Assembly (NCBI GenBank): GCA_963791805.1
Contig: CAWBTU010000004.1
Coordinates: 682,001 to 746,000 of the forward strand
From: JACMJL01 sp963791805
Lineage (GTDB): Bacteria > Bacillota > Clostridia > Clostridiales > Clostridiaceae
DNA: 64,000 nt
Direction of reading: 5' to 3'
Below the pieces are notes generated by a model that worked only from the letters and a program-made list of their open reading frames with translations, did no database searches and had not been told where the DNA came from. The stretch's first letter is position 1, and every line of letters begins with the position of its first letter. Shown piece by piece: positions 8,972 through 18,980 of this stretch. The position numbers and the translations under genes are program-made.

Positions 8972-10748
8972 TTACACAAATTTCAAAACTAAAACTAGTG
9001 CAATTATTAATGATATAAAAATATAGGAAATATATAATTGAATTTTCCCATAGTGAATTTTTAATACCCTTGTGGTAAAAAAATCAACTGCTTTTAAAAT
9101 AGGTTTATATAAATAGTCTTCCACCAAATCACTAGTCATTTGGCTTATATAAATAGTTTCTTTATTACTAATTTTCTTGTTGTAATTTGCAGCCGACACC
9201 AAAAATCTTTGCAGCAGGCTGAACAAAACCACTTCCTGAGTACTGAATATATGGTTTGTCAGTATGATACCCACAAGCCCAAGTATCATTAATCTCTTGT
9301 TTTTTGGTTAAGGAATTAATTCTATTAAAAATATATAAAATTAATGTAATGCAAATTATTATTATGGAAAATACTATTATCTCTGTTTCATTTTTAAAGC
9401 TAGGACTTTTCTTACTAGTATCTAGTAAATCATTAGTATAATGAGCTATTTTACTTATTATAAATGGAGAAAATACTCCGGTAATTATTGTAAGAATAGC
9501 CAGAATGCCTTGTCCAATATTCATAGATAATGGAATTTTCTTTACTTGTTCTGCTTTTTTAGTTCTAGGCTTGCCAAGAAAAGTGATTCCAAAAGATTTT
9601 ACTGTGGCATAAAAAGCCGCTCCGCTTGTTAAAGCTATAATAATGCCACAGCTGAAGATCAATATAATAACCCAAATATTGTTTACCTTGGTTATTGCTT
9701 CAATAAAACTTCTAAGTATAAGAATTTCACTGGCGAAACCATTGAAGGGCGGAATTGCTGAAATAGCACAGGTTCCAATAAAAGTGCACATTGCTGTAAA
9801 CTTCATACTTTTATTAAGCCCGCCAAGCTCGTTCATATTTCTAGAGCCCGTTGCATATAAAACACTTCCTGCATTTAGAAACAGAAGACTTTTGAAAATC
9901 CCATGATTCAAGCAATGAAGTAAGGCTGCAGTTAGCGCTAAGGAAGCTAAGGTTTTTAAATTGTAATTAATAAGTATCATTGACACCCCAAGTGCTGCAA
10001 AAATAAGCCCTATGTTTTCTGCACTAGAATATGCCAAAAGTTTTTTTATATTGTTTTGTAATAAAGCATTTAGAATTGAAAAAATTGCAGTACATGTTCC
10101 GATTATCAGCACAATTACACCACAATTTAATGGTGTACTCCTTAAAAAAACAAAAGTTATTCTTATAAAACCATATACAGCTACCTTCAGCATTACACCT
10201 GACATCATAGCTGAAACATTTGAGGGTGCTGTTGGATGAGCCTTAGGAAGCCATGCATGAAGTGGAACAATACCCATCTTTGCACCAAACCCCAAAAAAG
10301 CAAGTATGAATATAATGTACTTTTGTTTTGATGAAAAATCTGCAGAAAACTTAATAATCTCCTTAAAATCAAAACTACCAGTATATTTATATAAGAAAGC
10401 AAACATTATCATTAAAAATAACCCGCTTATATGAGTCATAACAAAATAAAATATCCCTGATCTCAAATTTTCCTTATATCTATATTCATAAATTACTAGA
10501 AAAAATGAGGACATAGACATGATTTCCCAGAAAACAAGAAAATCTATTGCATTACTTGCGAGTACAACTCCTATCATAGAAGCTGCAAATAGTATAATTA
10601 AAGACAACATATATCTTAATGAATAATGCTCCCTATACTCCTCTATGTACCCCTTAGTGTAAATTGCCACAGGTATAAATACTAAACTTATAATGAGTAC
10701 AAAGTATATTGAAAGCCAATCATTTTGAAAATTAATTAAGGATAGCAA
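8972..10748 (-). pseudogene. HyfB/NuoL-like antiporter subunit, frameshifted near its C terminus
   Basis: First gene of the operon. The main frame (TTG start at 10748, AAGGAG site) gives an antiporter-type protein with MGIVPLHAWLPKAHPTAPSN and stops at 9168 with a foreign-looking tail (GVGCKLQQEN). The expected tail continues in the +1 frame as SAANYNKKISNKETIYISQM, then an amphipathic helix and a final membrane helix ending at 8972. Removing one T from the T5 run (A5 at 9201-9205 on the plus strand) restores one protein of about 590 residues, matching HyfB with its WxCGY...PYIQY C-terminal motif. Either the tail is lost in this strain or the extra base is a sequence error. The rest of the operon is intact, which favours an error or a very recent mutation. 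Confidence 0.75.
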
Positions 10749-10776
10749 GTATAGTCAACTCCTTTTATATTTAGTT

Positions 10777-10799
10777 AACATTCGAATGTTGAATTCGAC
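10777..10799. promoter_or_regulatory. Palindromic operator candidate for the tandem-MarR regulator
   Basis: AACATTCGAATGTT (10777-10790) is a perfect 14-bp palindrome. It overlaps a second near-palindrome, TGTTGAATTCGACA (two mismatches). The pair lies just downstream of the -10 box of the Ehr operon promoter, where a bound MarR-type protein would block transcription. The regulator gene is divergent, starting at 11059. Confidence 0.5.
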
Positions 10800-10806
10800 A
10801 ATTTTT

Positions 10807-10835
10807 ATTATACATTAATTTTAATAGGTTAACAA
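10807..10835 (-). promoter_or_regulatory. Promoter of the Ehr operon
   Basis: On the minus strand, TTGTTA (10830-10835) is separated by exactly 17 bases from a perfect TATAAT (10807-10812). It drives the operon that starts at 10748. Confidence 0.65.
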
Positions 10836-11058
10836 CTAAATCGGATTTGCAACTTCCTTACTTTTATATTAAAGTTATATAATAATCTTATCTAGATTTA
10901 GTCATAGACTTAATTTCTGCACTAATTTAAAATATACTTGTTTGACTTATAAATTAACATTTTAATATTTTCTGTGTAGAGATAGTCCGAGTGAAACTTA
11001 GAAAGACTTTGCTTGCTTATTTTATAAAAATATTTATATTTGTACGAAAGGGTTCATT

Positions 11059-12075
11059 ATGGATTCAAAGCATAGGTTGTTTAATATTCATGAGTTTTAT
11101 AATTCATCAAGATACTTGTTCTTAAATATTGAATGGAATTACAGTAAATGCGTTAAAGAAACTGGAATTACTCTGCCACAACTAAGAGTTCTATGGATAA
11201 TAAAAATATTTAGTGGTATATCACTTGTTGAGATATCAAAGATAGGATGTTGGTCTCCACCTGCAGTTACAAAAATGATTAGATTATTAATGGATAAAGA
11301 ATTAGTTATTCATGAAGAAACTTCAAATAAGAAATTATACAATTTAAAGCTAACTGAGGCTGGTTGTAGCATAATTAAAATGAATCAACTAAATAAACAA
11401 AATAACTTTGCGTTGTTTGATTTAGTTGATGTTGTTAATATAACTGATTTAAATTTTGTTATTGAACTATTTAAAGCAATAACTGTACAAACCAATAATA
11501 TTTTTTTATTTGAATATATAGAAAAATTAAATGAATTAGAATTAAAAATTGATTTTGCTGAGTTTACTCTTGAGGATAAATTTACACTTCAACAGCTTAT
11601 TTGCTTTTATGACATGTTAAGAACCTTTATCTTAACTGTAGAAAACAAACATAGACAACTTCTATCAAGCTTAAATCTTACATATCCACAGTTAAGAGCT
11701 TTATGGATTATAAATGCTTTTCCTGGAATTACCTCAGTTAAATTAAGTGAACTTGCTTTTCTAGCGCCTTCTACTGCCAATGTTATAGTAAAAAATCTTT
11801 ATGAAAAAAAGTTAATTTATAAAGAAAAATCCGATTTAAAAAATTCCCTTTTTCTTTATATTTCAAAATGTGGTGAGGAACTTCTTATAAAAGACTTTAT
11901 AAGGAATCAAAAAAGTTTTTTAATTTATGAAGATATTGAGTTTCTATCAATAAACGAATTATCCAAATTAAATGAATTTGTATTTAAAATGAACATGGCC
12001 CTAAAAAATACTATGGTAAAAAGTTATATTGAAAAAACTTTTAATGAAATAGAAAAAATGCATTTAGATATATAA
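11059..12075 (+). CDS. Tandem-MarR transcriptional regulator
   Basis: 338 residues containing two copies of a MarR winged-helix unit in one chain. The first has TGITLPQLRVLWIIKIFSGI followed by SLVEISKIGCWSPPAVTKMI; the second has LNLTYPQLRALWIINAFPGI followed by TSVKLSELAFLAPSTANVIV. Each is followed by a wing. The copies are clearly homologous, so this is an internal duplication. Ordinary MarR proteins are about 140-150 residues and act as dimers; this one is a pseudo-dimer by itself. A GAAAGGG site precedes the ATG. It is divergent from the Ehr operon and very likely regulates it. The inducer is unknown. Confidence 0.75.
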   Translation: MDSKHRLFNIHEFYNSSRYLFLNIEWNYSKCVKETGITLPQLRVLWIIKIFSGISLVEISKIGCWSPPAVTKMIRLLMDKELVIHEETSNKKLYNLKLTEAGCSIIKMNQLNKQNNFALFDLVDVVNITDLNFVIELFKAITVQTNNIFLFEYIEKLNELELKIDFAEFTLEDKFTLQQLICFYDMLRTFILTVENKHRQLLSSLNLTYPQLRALWIINAFPGITSVKLSELAFLAPSTANVIVKNLYEKKLIYKEKSDLKNSLFLYISKCGEELLIKDFIRNQKSFLIYEDIEFLSINELSKLNEFVFKMNMALKNTMVKSYIEKTFNEIEKMHLDI

Positions 12076-12123
12076 ATTTATAATTCTTAGCTCACATCCT
12101 TCATATGTTCCTTTACAACAAAA

Positions 12124-12170
12124 ATAGAAGCTAATTCCCATTAATAAATCCGGATGGGCTTAGCTTCTAT
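12124..12170. terminator. Terminator after the MarR gene
   Basis: ATAGAAGCTAA pairs with a TTAGCTTCTAT-type arm around a loop containing TCCCA and TGGG. It closely resembles the hairpin at 3683-3727. The T run is weak. Confidence 0.5.
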
Positions 12171-12365
12171 CTACTAATAATTTTTCGTTCAATAATTCTC
12201 TCCTAATCATTTTTACGTTCGTACAATGATATAGTATTTTTAAGTTTTTTATGGCAGAATTGGTTTTGTACATAAGACTTTAACTAATCTATAAAAGTAT
12301 CCTTTTGGGCCTAAATGACGGTCCATGTTCGTTACCTATGAATTGATTGGTTTACTTTTGCTGAT

Positions 12366-12530
12366 TCAGCAATTATCATTGATTTTCTTAGGTGCAACCA
12401 CCCCTCTTCCATTTATATTAGTCTTTAACTGTTTATATGATCTACTAATTTTGGGGCCACACCCTTTCTTTTTAAAATTTTTTCTTACACTCTGATTTGA
12501 AAGCTTTCTTCTTTGTGTAAGATTATTATA
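12366..12530 (-). pseudogene. Startless 54-codon open stretch, probable gene remnant
   Basis: The interval 12076-12590 has no complete gene. On the minus strand there is an open stretch with no start codon that reads like protein (KKGCGPKISRSYKQLKTNIN, then GRGVVAPKKIND) and ends in TGA. It is probably the decayed end of a lost gene. The family is not recognised. Confidence 0.2.
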
Positions 12531-12590
12531 TCAATTTCTATGTATTCTGTCAATAATTATTATTAAATAATATTATGAATAATAGTTTAA

Positions 12591-13812
12591 TTATTCTTTC
12601 AATTGTTCGAATTGTTTATGGATAGATTCCACTTCATCCATTCTTTTCACTGCATTTTTGCCATATTTATTTCTTATTGAGTCAATTGTCTTATCTAGAG
12701 AGTTCTCGTTATTATTATCTGGGACTTCAAATATAGATATTTGATAGCAGCCTTCTTCCACTAATTGTGTTAAAGATACACCCAAGAAGCCTTATAGACT
12801 CATATTTCCATGCCTCATCAAACAACTGCAAAACAGTCTCTACTATCTTCTTAGTTGAATCTGTTGGATTGTTTAGCTTCTTTTGATGAGAATAATTTTT
12901 AAAATCACTACTTCTTATATTTACTGAAACAGAACTACAGAATTTTTTTTGTTCTCTTAACCTAGCTGCTAAGCTCTCAGCAAGAGACCTTAAGACTTTG
13001 TAGGCAGATTCTTTATTTCTTATATCTTCTGCTAAGGTAGTGGCATTACTTATACATTTCATTTCTGCTCGGCAAGGTTCAACTTTAGAATTGTCAATTC
13101 CATTTGCATATTCCCAAATCATTAATCCATAAGTTTTAAACTTTGACTCTAATAATTCAGTACTACAATTTGCTAATTCTCCAACAGTGTAGATATACAT
13201 ACTGTTAAGTTTTTCCGTAGCCCTCTTTCCAACCATAAATAACTCTCCTACACCTAAGGGCCAGAGTTTTTCTTTTATTTCTGAGGCATAGAGAGTATTA
13301 ACCTTATTAGGCTTATTGAATTCTGAAGCCATTTTTGCTAAAAGCTTATTATTAGCAATACCTATGTTAACAGTAAATCCAAGTTCTAACTTAATTCTTT
13401 CTTTAATCTGTTCCGCCATTTTAAATGGTTCATCAGTTAAATCGTTAGTTATGTCTAAAAAACATTCATCTATTGAATACTGTTCAAGCATAGGTGTATA
13501 TTCTTTTAATAGTTCAATCATAGCTTTACTAAACTTTTCATATACCGAAAAACAGGGTGGAATAACTTTAAGATTCGGGCATTTTTTTCTAGCAGAAAAT
13601 AAACTTTCACCTGTGACTACACCATAACCTTTAGCTAAATCAGATTTTGCTAGCACAACACCTCGTCTACTTTCCTCGTCTCCTCCAATAACAGATGGGA
13701 TTTGCCTGATATCTATTTCAGATCCATTATTTAAAGCTTCTACTGCAGACCATGAAAGAAATGCAGAATTAACATCTATATGTAAGATTATTCGTTCACA
13801 ACTTTTTTCCAT
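12591..13812 (-). pseudogene. Y-family DNA polymerase (DinB/UmuC type), frameshifted near the C terminus
   Basis: The main frame has the Y-family palm motifs HIDVNSAFLSWSAVE and YSIDECFLDI (catalytic Asp and Glu) and the little-finger domain, for translesion synthesis. After SIRLLG the frame runs into a foreign tail and stops at 12727. The expected sequence continues in the +1 frame as GVSLTQLVEEGCYQISIFEV and ends at 12591 with a helical tail. Removing one G from the GGG run (CCC at 12781-12783 on the plus strand) restores a protein of about 407 residues. The ATG at 13812 is chosen because GAGGTG lies 7 bases before it. All catalytic residues precede the break. The break may be a sequence error. 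Confidence 0.8.
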
Positions 13813-13942
13813 TTGAAAACACCTCAAATTAATTATAATGGGAATGTCTGTTTCTATTATAGCATTTATTTCTTCTAAAATAAAACAACACTAATAAATC
13901 TGAATTGAATTGATATTAAAATGATAAAAAGTGTCAAACTAA

Positions 13943-13978
13943 AAAGCTACGTTAGTAAAATGTTGCTAACATAGCTTT
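13943..13978 (-). terminator. Terminator of the lactate dehydrogenase gene
   Basis: AAAGCTA and GTTAG pair with CTAAC and TAGCTTT, followed by TTTTTAGTTT on the minus strand. It lies just past the ldh stop codon. Confidence 0.65.
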
Positions 13979-13991
13979 AATATAAATTTAC

Positions 13992-14939
13992 CTATATTTT
14001 TGAATCTTTTATTACTGCCTTTAATACCTTAGCAGACTCTGTAAGTTGATTGCTTTCTTCTGCGTTAAGTTTAGCTTGCAGTATTTTCTTCGCTCCATCC
14101 CTTCCGATGATTGTTGGAACTCCCATATAAACATCTTCAATTCCGTATTCGCCTTTTAGCAGTGAGGATACTGTAAGAATAGAATTTTCATTACTTAATA
14201 TTGCTTCAACTATTCTTCTTATTGCTAAAGCAATAGCGTAGTAGGTTGCACCTTTTTTTTCAATTACATTATATGCGGCTTCCTTTACATCCTTATATAT
14301 ATTTTCTTTCAACTCTCCGCCACATTTTTTAGAGCAAATGTCACAATACTCATTAACATTCATGCCTGCAATACTAGTTAAACTCCAAGTAGCAATTTCT
14401 GAGTCGCCATGTTCTCCCATTATGTAGGTATGTATGTTTCTTGCATCAACTTCAAAATGTTGGCTAAGCATATATTTAAATCGTGAAGTATCAAGAACCG
14501 TCCCTGATCCAATTACTCTATTGTTTGGAAAGCCTGAGAGTTTATAAGTTATATAGGTCAAAATATCTACTGGATTTGATACTACCAATAGTATAGACTG
14601 AGGACTATATTTTACAACCTCTGGAACAATGCTTTGAAATATTTTTAAATTTTTAGAGATACAATCAAGTCTAGTTTCTCCAGGCTTTTGCCCAACTCCT
14701 GCTGTGATAATTACAATATCTGAATCTCTAGTATCTTTATACTCACCAGAAGTAATATCTATAGGTCTTACAAAGGAAGCACCATGTGATAGGTCCATGG
14801 CCTCTCCTTCGGCTTTTTCTTTATTAATATCTACAATTACAATTTCAGAAACTAGGCCACTATTCATTAATGCAAAAGCTGTAGTAGATCCTACAAAGCC
14901 TGCGCCGATTATGGATATTTTATTACCTTTTGTCTTCAT
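13992..14939 (-). CDS. ldh: L-lactate dehydrogenase
   Basis: 315 residues; reduces pyruvate to L-lactate with NADH in the cytoplasm and so recycles NADH in fermentation. The Rossmann loop is ISIIGAGFVGSTTAF, the substrate-binding Arg lies in GETRLDCI, and the catalytic His lies in IMGEHGDSE. SNPVDILTY and GSGTVLDTSRFKYML are typical of LDH rather than malate dehydrogenase. I chose the ATG at 14939, which has AAAGGAAG upstream; the ATG at 14957 adds six residues and has no ribosome site. It is transcribed alone, with its own terminator. Confidence 0.93.
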   Translation of the reverse strand: MKTKGNKISIIGAGFVGSTTAFALMNSGLVSEIVIVDINKEKAEGEAMDLSHGASFVRPIDITSGEYKDTRDSDIVIITAGVGQKPGETRLDCISKNLKIFQSIVPEVVKYSPQSILLVVSNPVDILTYITYKLSGFPNNRVIGSGTVLDTSRFKYMLSQHFEVDARNIHTYIMGEHGDSEIATWSLTSIAGMNVNEYCDICSKKCGGELKENIYKDVKEAAYNVIEKKGATYYAIALAIRRIVEAILSNENSILTVSSLLKGEYGIEDVYMGVPTIIGRDGAKKILQAKLNAEESNQLTESAKVLKAVIKDSKI

Positions 14940-15014
14940 ACCAAAACTTCCTTTCATATCACTATATTAATATTATATACTAATTGATAATAATTATCAA
15001 TTAGTAGTCGTAAA

Positions 15015-15052
15015 AAAAACTGTGCTCAAGAGTTTATCTTGCCCACAGCCTT
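15015..15052 (-). terminator. Terminator of the SDR gene
   Basis: On the minus strand CTGTGGGCAAGA pairs imperfectly with TCTTGAGCACAG, followed by eight T residues. Confidence 0.65.
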
Positions 15053-15067
15053 TAATAATTATTTTAT

Positions 15068-15838
15068 TTAGAAACCTGCTGCATAACATCCACCATCAAT
15101 TTGAATATAGGTGCCTGTTATATAATTTGCCATTTCTGAAGCTAAAAACAATGCTGATCCAACAACTTCGTCAGGTTGACCAAGTCTTCCAGCAGGAGTT
15201 CTCATTGCAACTAATTTCATCCATTGTTCATTACTCATTGCCTGACTGATAAGCTCTGTAGCTATATAGCCTGGACAAATACAGTTAACTTGAATATTAA
15301 ACATTGCCCATTCTGTAGCTAATGAACGTGTTAATTGAATTATTCCACCTTTACTAGAGCTGTACGCAGCTGAAGCTGGAATGCCAGAAAATCCTCCCAT
15401 AGAAGCAGTATTAATAATTTTCCCGGCCTTTTGTGGAATCATAAATTCCTTGGCAATCCTTGTAGAAAGGAGAAATGGTGTTTTTAGATTTGTATCTACA
15501 ACTGTATCCCATTGCTCTTCACTTACATCAACTGATGGAATTCTATGTCCTACACCTGCATTATTTATTAAAATATCAACTCTTCCAAATTGATTTTTGA
15601 TTATATTAATCATATTGTCAACTTGAGAAGCTTCGTTTAAATCTGCTTGAATTTTAATACACTTTCCACCACTTGCTAGTATAGCTTGCTCTGTCTCTGT
15701 AAGCTTTTCAACATTTCTTCCTACTAGTATAGTGGTTGCACCTAAAGAAGAGAATCCTTCTGCGATAGCCCTACCGAGTCCTCGGTTTCCACCTGTAATA
15801 AGTACAACTTTTTCTGAGAAATCAAATTGGTAATTCAT
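15068..15838 (-). CDS. SDR-family oxidoreductase (gluconate 5-dehydrogenase-like)
   Basis: 256 residues of the classical short-chain dehydrogenase fold. The cofactor motif is TGGNRGLG near the N terminus, then NNAG (LINNAGVGHRIPS). The catalytic Ser, Tyr and Lys lie in INTASMGGFSG and AAYSSSKGG, and CPGYIATEL follows. It probably oxidises or reduces a sugar acid or similar alcohol with NAD(P)H. The sequence resembles gluconate 5-dehydrogenases, but substrate cannot be set from sequence. A GGAGG site precedes the ATG. It is a single-gene unit. Confidence 0.8.
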   Translation of the reverse strand: MNYQFDFSEKVVLITGGNRGLGRAIAEGFSSLGATTILVGRNVEKLTETEQAILASGGKCIKIQADLNEASQVDNMINIIKNQFGRVDILINNAGVGHRIPSVDVSEEQWDTVVDTNLKTPFLLSTRIAKEFMIPQKAGKIINTASMGGFSGIPASAAYSSSKGGIIQLTRSLATEWAMFNIQVNCICPGYIATELISQAMSNEQWMKLVAMRTPAGRLGQPDEVVGSALFLASEMANYITGTYIQIDGGCYAAGF

Positions 15839-16096
15839 AATTTTTGCCTCCTATTATTCATAAATCAAAATTGTCATTGTAAATTTATTGTATACTAACC
15901 ATTATACTCAACAATTACCAAAGACTCAAGAGCGAATATTGTGTATTTTCTGAAAATAACTCCACCAAGCAACAAATTCTAACAGTTTGTATTATTACAT
16001 TTAAGTGTAAAATTTTAGTAATCATTCTAAATGGTATGTTATACTTAAAATAGCAACATCTTAATTATAGATTTTGCTTTGAAAGGGAGTTATTAA

Positions 16097-17339
16097 ATGC
16101 AGAAGGACAATGCTATTAAAGTTGGAATTGGATTTGCAACTGGTAGGAGGAGTTTTCAAAAGGTTCTAAGAACAAACATTTACAACTGGAATGATTCTGG
16201 TTTAGTGGAAAACAAAAAAATCAGCTTAAATCTTTTCGTCGCATATGACCTTAATTATAACAAAACTAAAAAAACTGATTACACAAATATTCATCCAGAG
16301 CTAGCGGAACAAATTGATAGTACCAAATTTATTGGAAGCATATCTATTAGGGAAGAAATTGAGTACTTAATTAAAGAAAATGTTATTAATTTAGATGAAG
16401 CAAGCCATGATTTTTGGCAAAGGCTATGCAGCCAAACGAAATGCTATTCTATATAATGCAATAAAGCACCATATGGACTATTTAATATTTATGGATGACG
16501 ACGAGTACCCAATGGCAGTTACTAATACTCGCAATACAACCATTTGGGGCGGTCAGCATGTTTTATTAACCCATCTTGAAAATATTACTGATGCAGATAT
16601 TACCCACGGACATCACTGTGGTTATGTATCACCTATTCCTTATATAGAATTTAATGACACTATGACAGAAACAGATTTCCGCTCATTTATTGAAGCTATT
16701 AGCAATGATATAATTAACTGGGATACCTTAAAGTCCGTTATGGATAATGGTGGTGTTACCTATGCTGATACCAAAATATTAACTAGCGTTGAAGCTATAG
16801 AAGTTCCAGAAACAAATCATGCTAAATTTATCTCTGGAGCTAACCTTTGTATTAACCTTACTGATTCACGCCGTGTTCTTCCATTCTACAATCCTCCAGG
16901 TGCCAGAGGTGAAGATACTTTTTTAAGCACCTGCCTAAACCAAAGAAGGGTGTTGCGTGTACCTTGTTACACCTTTCACGATGGATTTTCCACCTATAAT
17001 CACCTTTTAGAAGGAGTTCTTCCAATCCGCTTAAAGTTCATCAAAGCTGATAATGAAAAAATCACCACTCGCTTTTACAAGGCTTGTATAGGGTGGATTC
17101 GATATAAACCCTTATTACTCTATATAACACAACCTGATTGTTATGAGAAAAAAATAAATGAAATGAGACAGCAGCTCAAGGAAACCTTACCAAAAATCTG
17201 TGCTTATTTTGACCAACCTGATTTTATAAATATATTAGCTGAATTAGAAAAATACCATAAAAATGTAGAGAAACATTATGCTGAATTTCTTGAAACTCAA
17301 CGTATTTGGGCAAACATCATGGAACATTTTGCTCCTTAG
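16097..17339 (+). pseudogene. GT-A-fold glycosyltransferase, frameshifted
   Basis: The N-terminal frame (VGIGFATGRRSFQKVLRTNI) stops at 16456. The rest continues in the +1 frame from about 16412 as GKGYAAKRNAILYNAI, then YLIFMDDDEYP (the Asp-rich metal/nucleotide-sugar motif) and GARGEDTFLSTCL (the acceptor-site ED). Removing one T from the T5 run at 16411-16415 gives SHDFGKGYAAKRN and one protein of about 413 residues. The fold is that of family-2-like glycosyltransferases; donor and acceptor are unknown. AAGGGAG precedes the ATG. The downstream part has no good start of its own, so without repair the gene is inactive. Confidence 0.65.
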
Positions 17340-17469
17340 CTATAATTATTAAGAGAATTTATAGACAATCATTATTATATATAAAAATATATTAATCTCT
17401 ACTATAGCATTGCGTTATCTTTAATGAAATTTGTAACTTAATGAATGATTTCTCATAGACAAATATATA

Positions 17470-17505
17470 AAAGCATTGCACATAATAATACTGGTGCAAT
17501 GCTTT
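17470..17505 (+). terminator. Hairpin after the glycosyltransferase gene
   Basis: AAAGCATTGCAC and GTGCAATGCTTT are perfect 12-bp inverted copies with a 12-nt loop. The following T run is short. Confidence 0.55.
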
Positions 17506-17637
17506 CTTGCAGTTCATGTTCGATACTCATTATAATTTCATCTCCACAAAATATAATCTATCTAATAGTAAAAGTGCTATTTCCCACTTTAGTATTACTA
17601 TACAACTATATTCTATAGCGAATTTTTTATTCCATAA

Positions 17638-18276
17638 TTATAACTTTCCTATTATATCAGACTCTCTAATATCTTCCTTCAAGTTAATTCCGGTTTTCTT
17701 CAAAACTTTCTTTTTAACAGAAGAATAATTTCTTGAAAACAAACCTAATTTTTCGACTTTCCGTGATGTATTATAAGTATAGACCATGTAACGTTTATTC
17801 TTTTTTGCTATAATAATGGATTCCTCTGAGACTAATGACTCTTGACTTATAAAGGCTACTCCATCATAGATAGGCTTCATCACTATACCAGTAAAATCTA
17901 CTAGCCCATATTTACTATCTGAAGTAAAACCACATATACTATTTGAGTACAATTTAGAAAAATGATAATCAAACACTTTTGAAATATTTACTTCCCTACC
18001 CTGTCCTTCATGCAAATATTTCAACTTTACATTTTCGATACCAGTAAAATTCTCTGTTCCAATGAAATAGCCTATTTGAAAATTATCCTTTTTTACAAAT
18101 ATGTAATATGGACTACTCACAATTATATTGTCATATTCCGGTGATACAATCCACTCTTCTTCATGGAACCTATCTGATTTAGTTTCAATAGCTTTAAGGT
18201 AGCTATATTTTAAAATTAATCCTTTTTTATTTTCACTTTCCATAACTTCAATTCCGTCAAAAGTCATATCTCCCAT
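17638..18276 (-). CDS. Unknown protein with WG-repeat-like segments
   Basis: 212 residues, without signal peptide or membrane helix. The central part, SDSKYGLVDFTGIVMKPIYD, resembles the WG (KYGFxDxxGxxVIPxxYD) repeats of bacterial beta-rich proteins, and other repeats appear degenerate (EEWIVSPEYDNIIV, FQIGYFIGTENF). GGGGAGGAATTAGC precedes the ATG. No function can be assigned. It is followed upstream by another unknown gene in the same direction. Confidence 0.55.
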   Translation of the reverse strand: MGDMTFDGIEVMESENKKGLILKYSYLKAIETKSDRFHEEEWIVSPEYDNIIVSSPYYIFVKKDNFQIGYFIGTENFTGIENVKLKYLHEGQGREVNISKVFDYHFSKLYSNSICGFTSDSKYGLVDFTGIVMKPIYDGVAFISQESLVSEESIIIAKKNKRYMVYTYNTSRKVEKLGLFSRNYSSVKKKVLKKTGINLKEDIRESDIIGKL

Positions 18277-18362
18277 GCTAATTCCTCCCCAAGTACAACT
18301 ATTTAATCACATTAGAATAAAAGAGTAGCTACTACTCTTAACTCTAAATTATATAGTTTAGA

Positions 18363-18980
18363 TTATTTTCCTTCACCATATAACTGAAAGAAGGAAATAA
18401 ATTTTTTTATTTCTTCATCTCCCACAGAAATTTTCTTAATATTTTTCTTGCTTTTTCTTAATAAATAGTCCTTATGATTTCCATCAAAAACCATATATAT
18501 TCCTGAGGTTAAATTTAAATTTTCCAATTTGATTATTCTAGCGAAGATAATTGAATTTATAGTACATTCATTCACTAGTACATTGTCTACAATTGTTACT
18601 TTTTCCTCAGAATTTAAAAGATCTTCTAATATCAAAGTATTTTGTTCTTTATTAATGTCCTCAATTCTATATAATGATGCAGGTGCATTAGTCATATTCT
18701 TAAGTAACTCAGCTTCCACCTCATCTTCAGTTTTAAAGTTTTCAAGGAATAGCTGAGTAGCACTTTTGCCGTCTTCCACCTTTTCGTAGATATTAAAATC
18801 AAAGGCTAGCCCTGCTTCCTCTTGACTTTTTACAATTATATCATTACCTTTCAGTACGCCAAGCATATTATAACCGTTTTTTAGCCTATTGGACTTTGAT
18901 ACATTCTTTAGTATTTTGGCATGTAATTTCAACTGCTTTTCTTTGTATGTTTCCAATGTTTCCACTATAAAATCCTCCAA
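18363..18980 (-). CDS. Unknown cytoplasmic protein
   Basis: 205 residues, with a helical N terminus (YKEKQLKLHAKILKNVSKSN) and a beta-rich centre (SLYRIEDINKEQNTLILEDL). It starts at a GTG with GGAGG upstream. No signal peptide, membrane helix or recognised family. It is likely a real gene because of its codon use and ribosome site. It lies upstream of the WG-like gene, separated by about 85 bases. Confidence 0.55.
   Translation of the reverse strand: MEDFIVETLETYKEKQLKLHAKILKNVSKSNRLKNGYNMLGVLKGNDIIVKSQEEAGLAFDFNIYEKVEDGKSATQLFLENFKTEDEVEAELLKNMTNAPASLYRIEDINKEQNTLILEDLLNSEEKVTIVDNVLVNECTINSIIFARIIKLENLNLTSGIYMVFDGNHKDYLLRKSKKNIKKISVGDEEIKKFISFFQLYGEGK

Noticed and set aside
9643..9906. Plus-strand open frames opposite the Ehr operon (also 4602-4877, 8049-8363, 10012-10239)
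   Set aside because: They lie opposite well-supported genes, have no ribosome sites and encode no protein-like sequence.
10205..10402. Minus-strand 65-codon frame inside the HyfB-like gene
   Set aside because: Shadow of the real frame; it overlaps an intact antiporter-type sequence.
3750..10748. Functional group 4 NiFe hydrogenase
   Set aside because: The large subunit lacks all four nickel-binding cysteines and the C-terminal processing extension, and no hyp genes are present.
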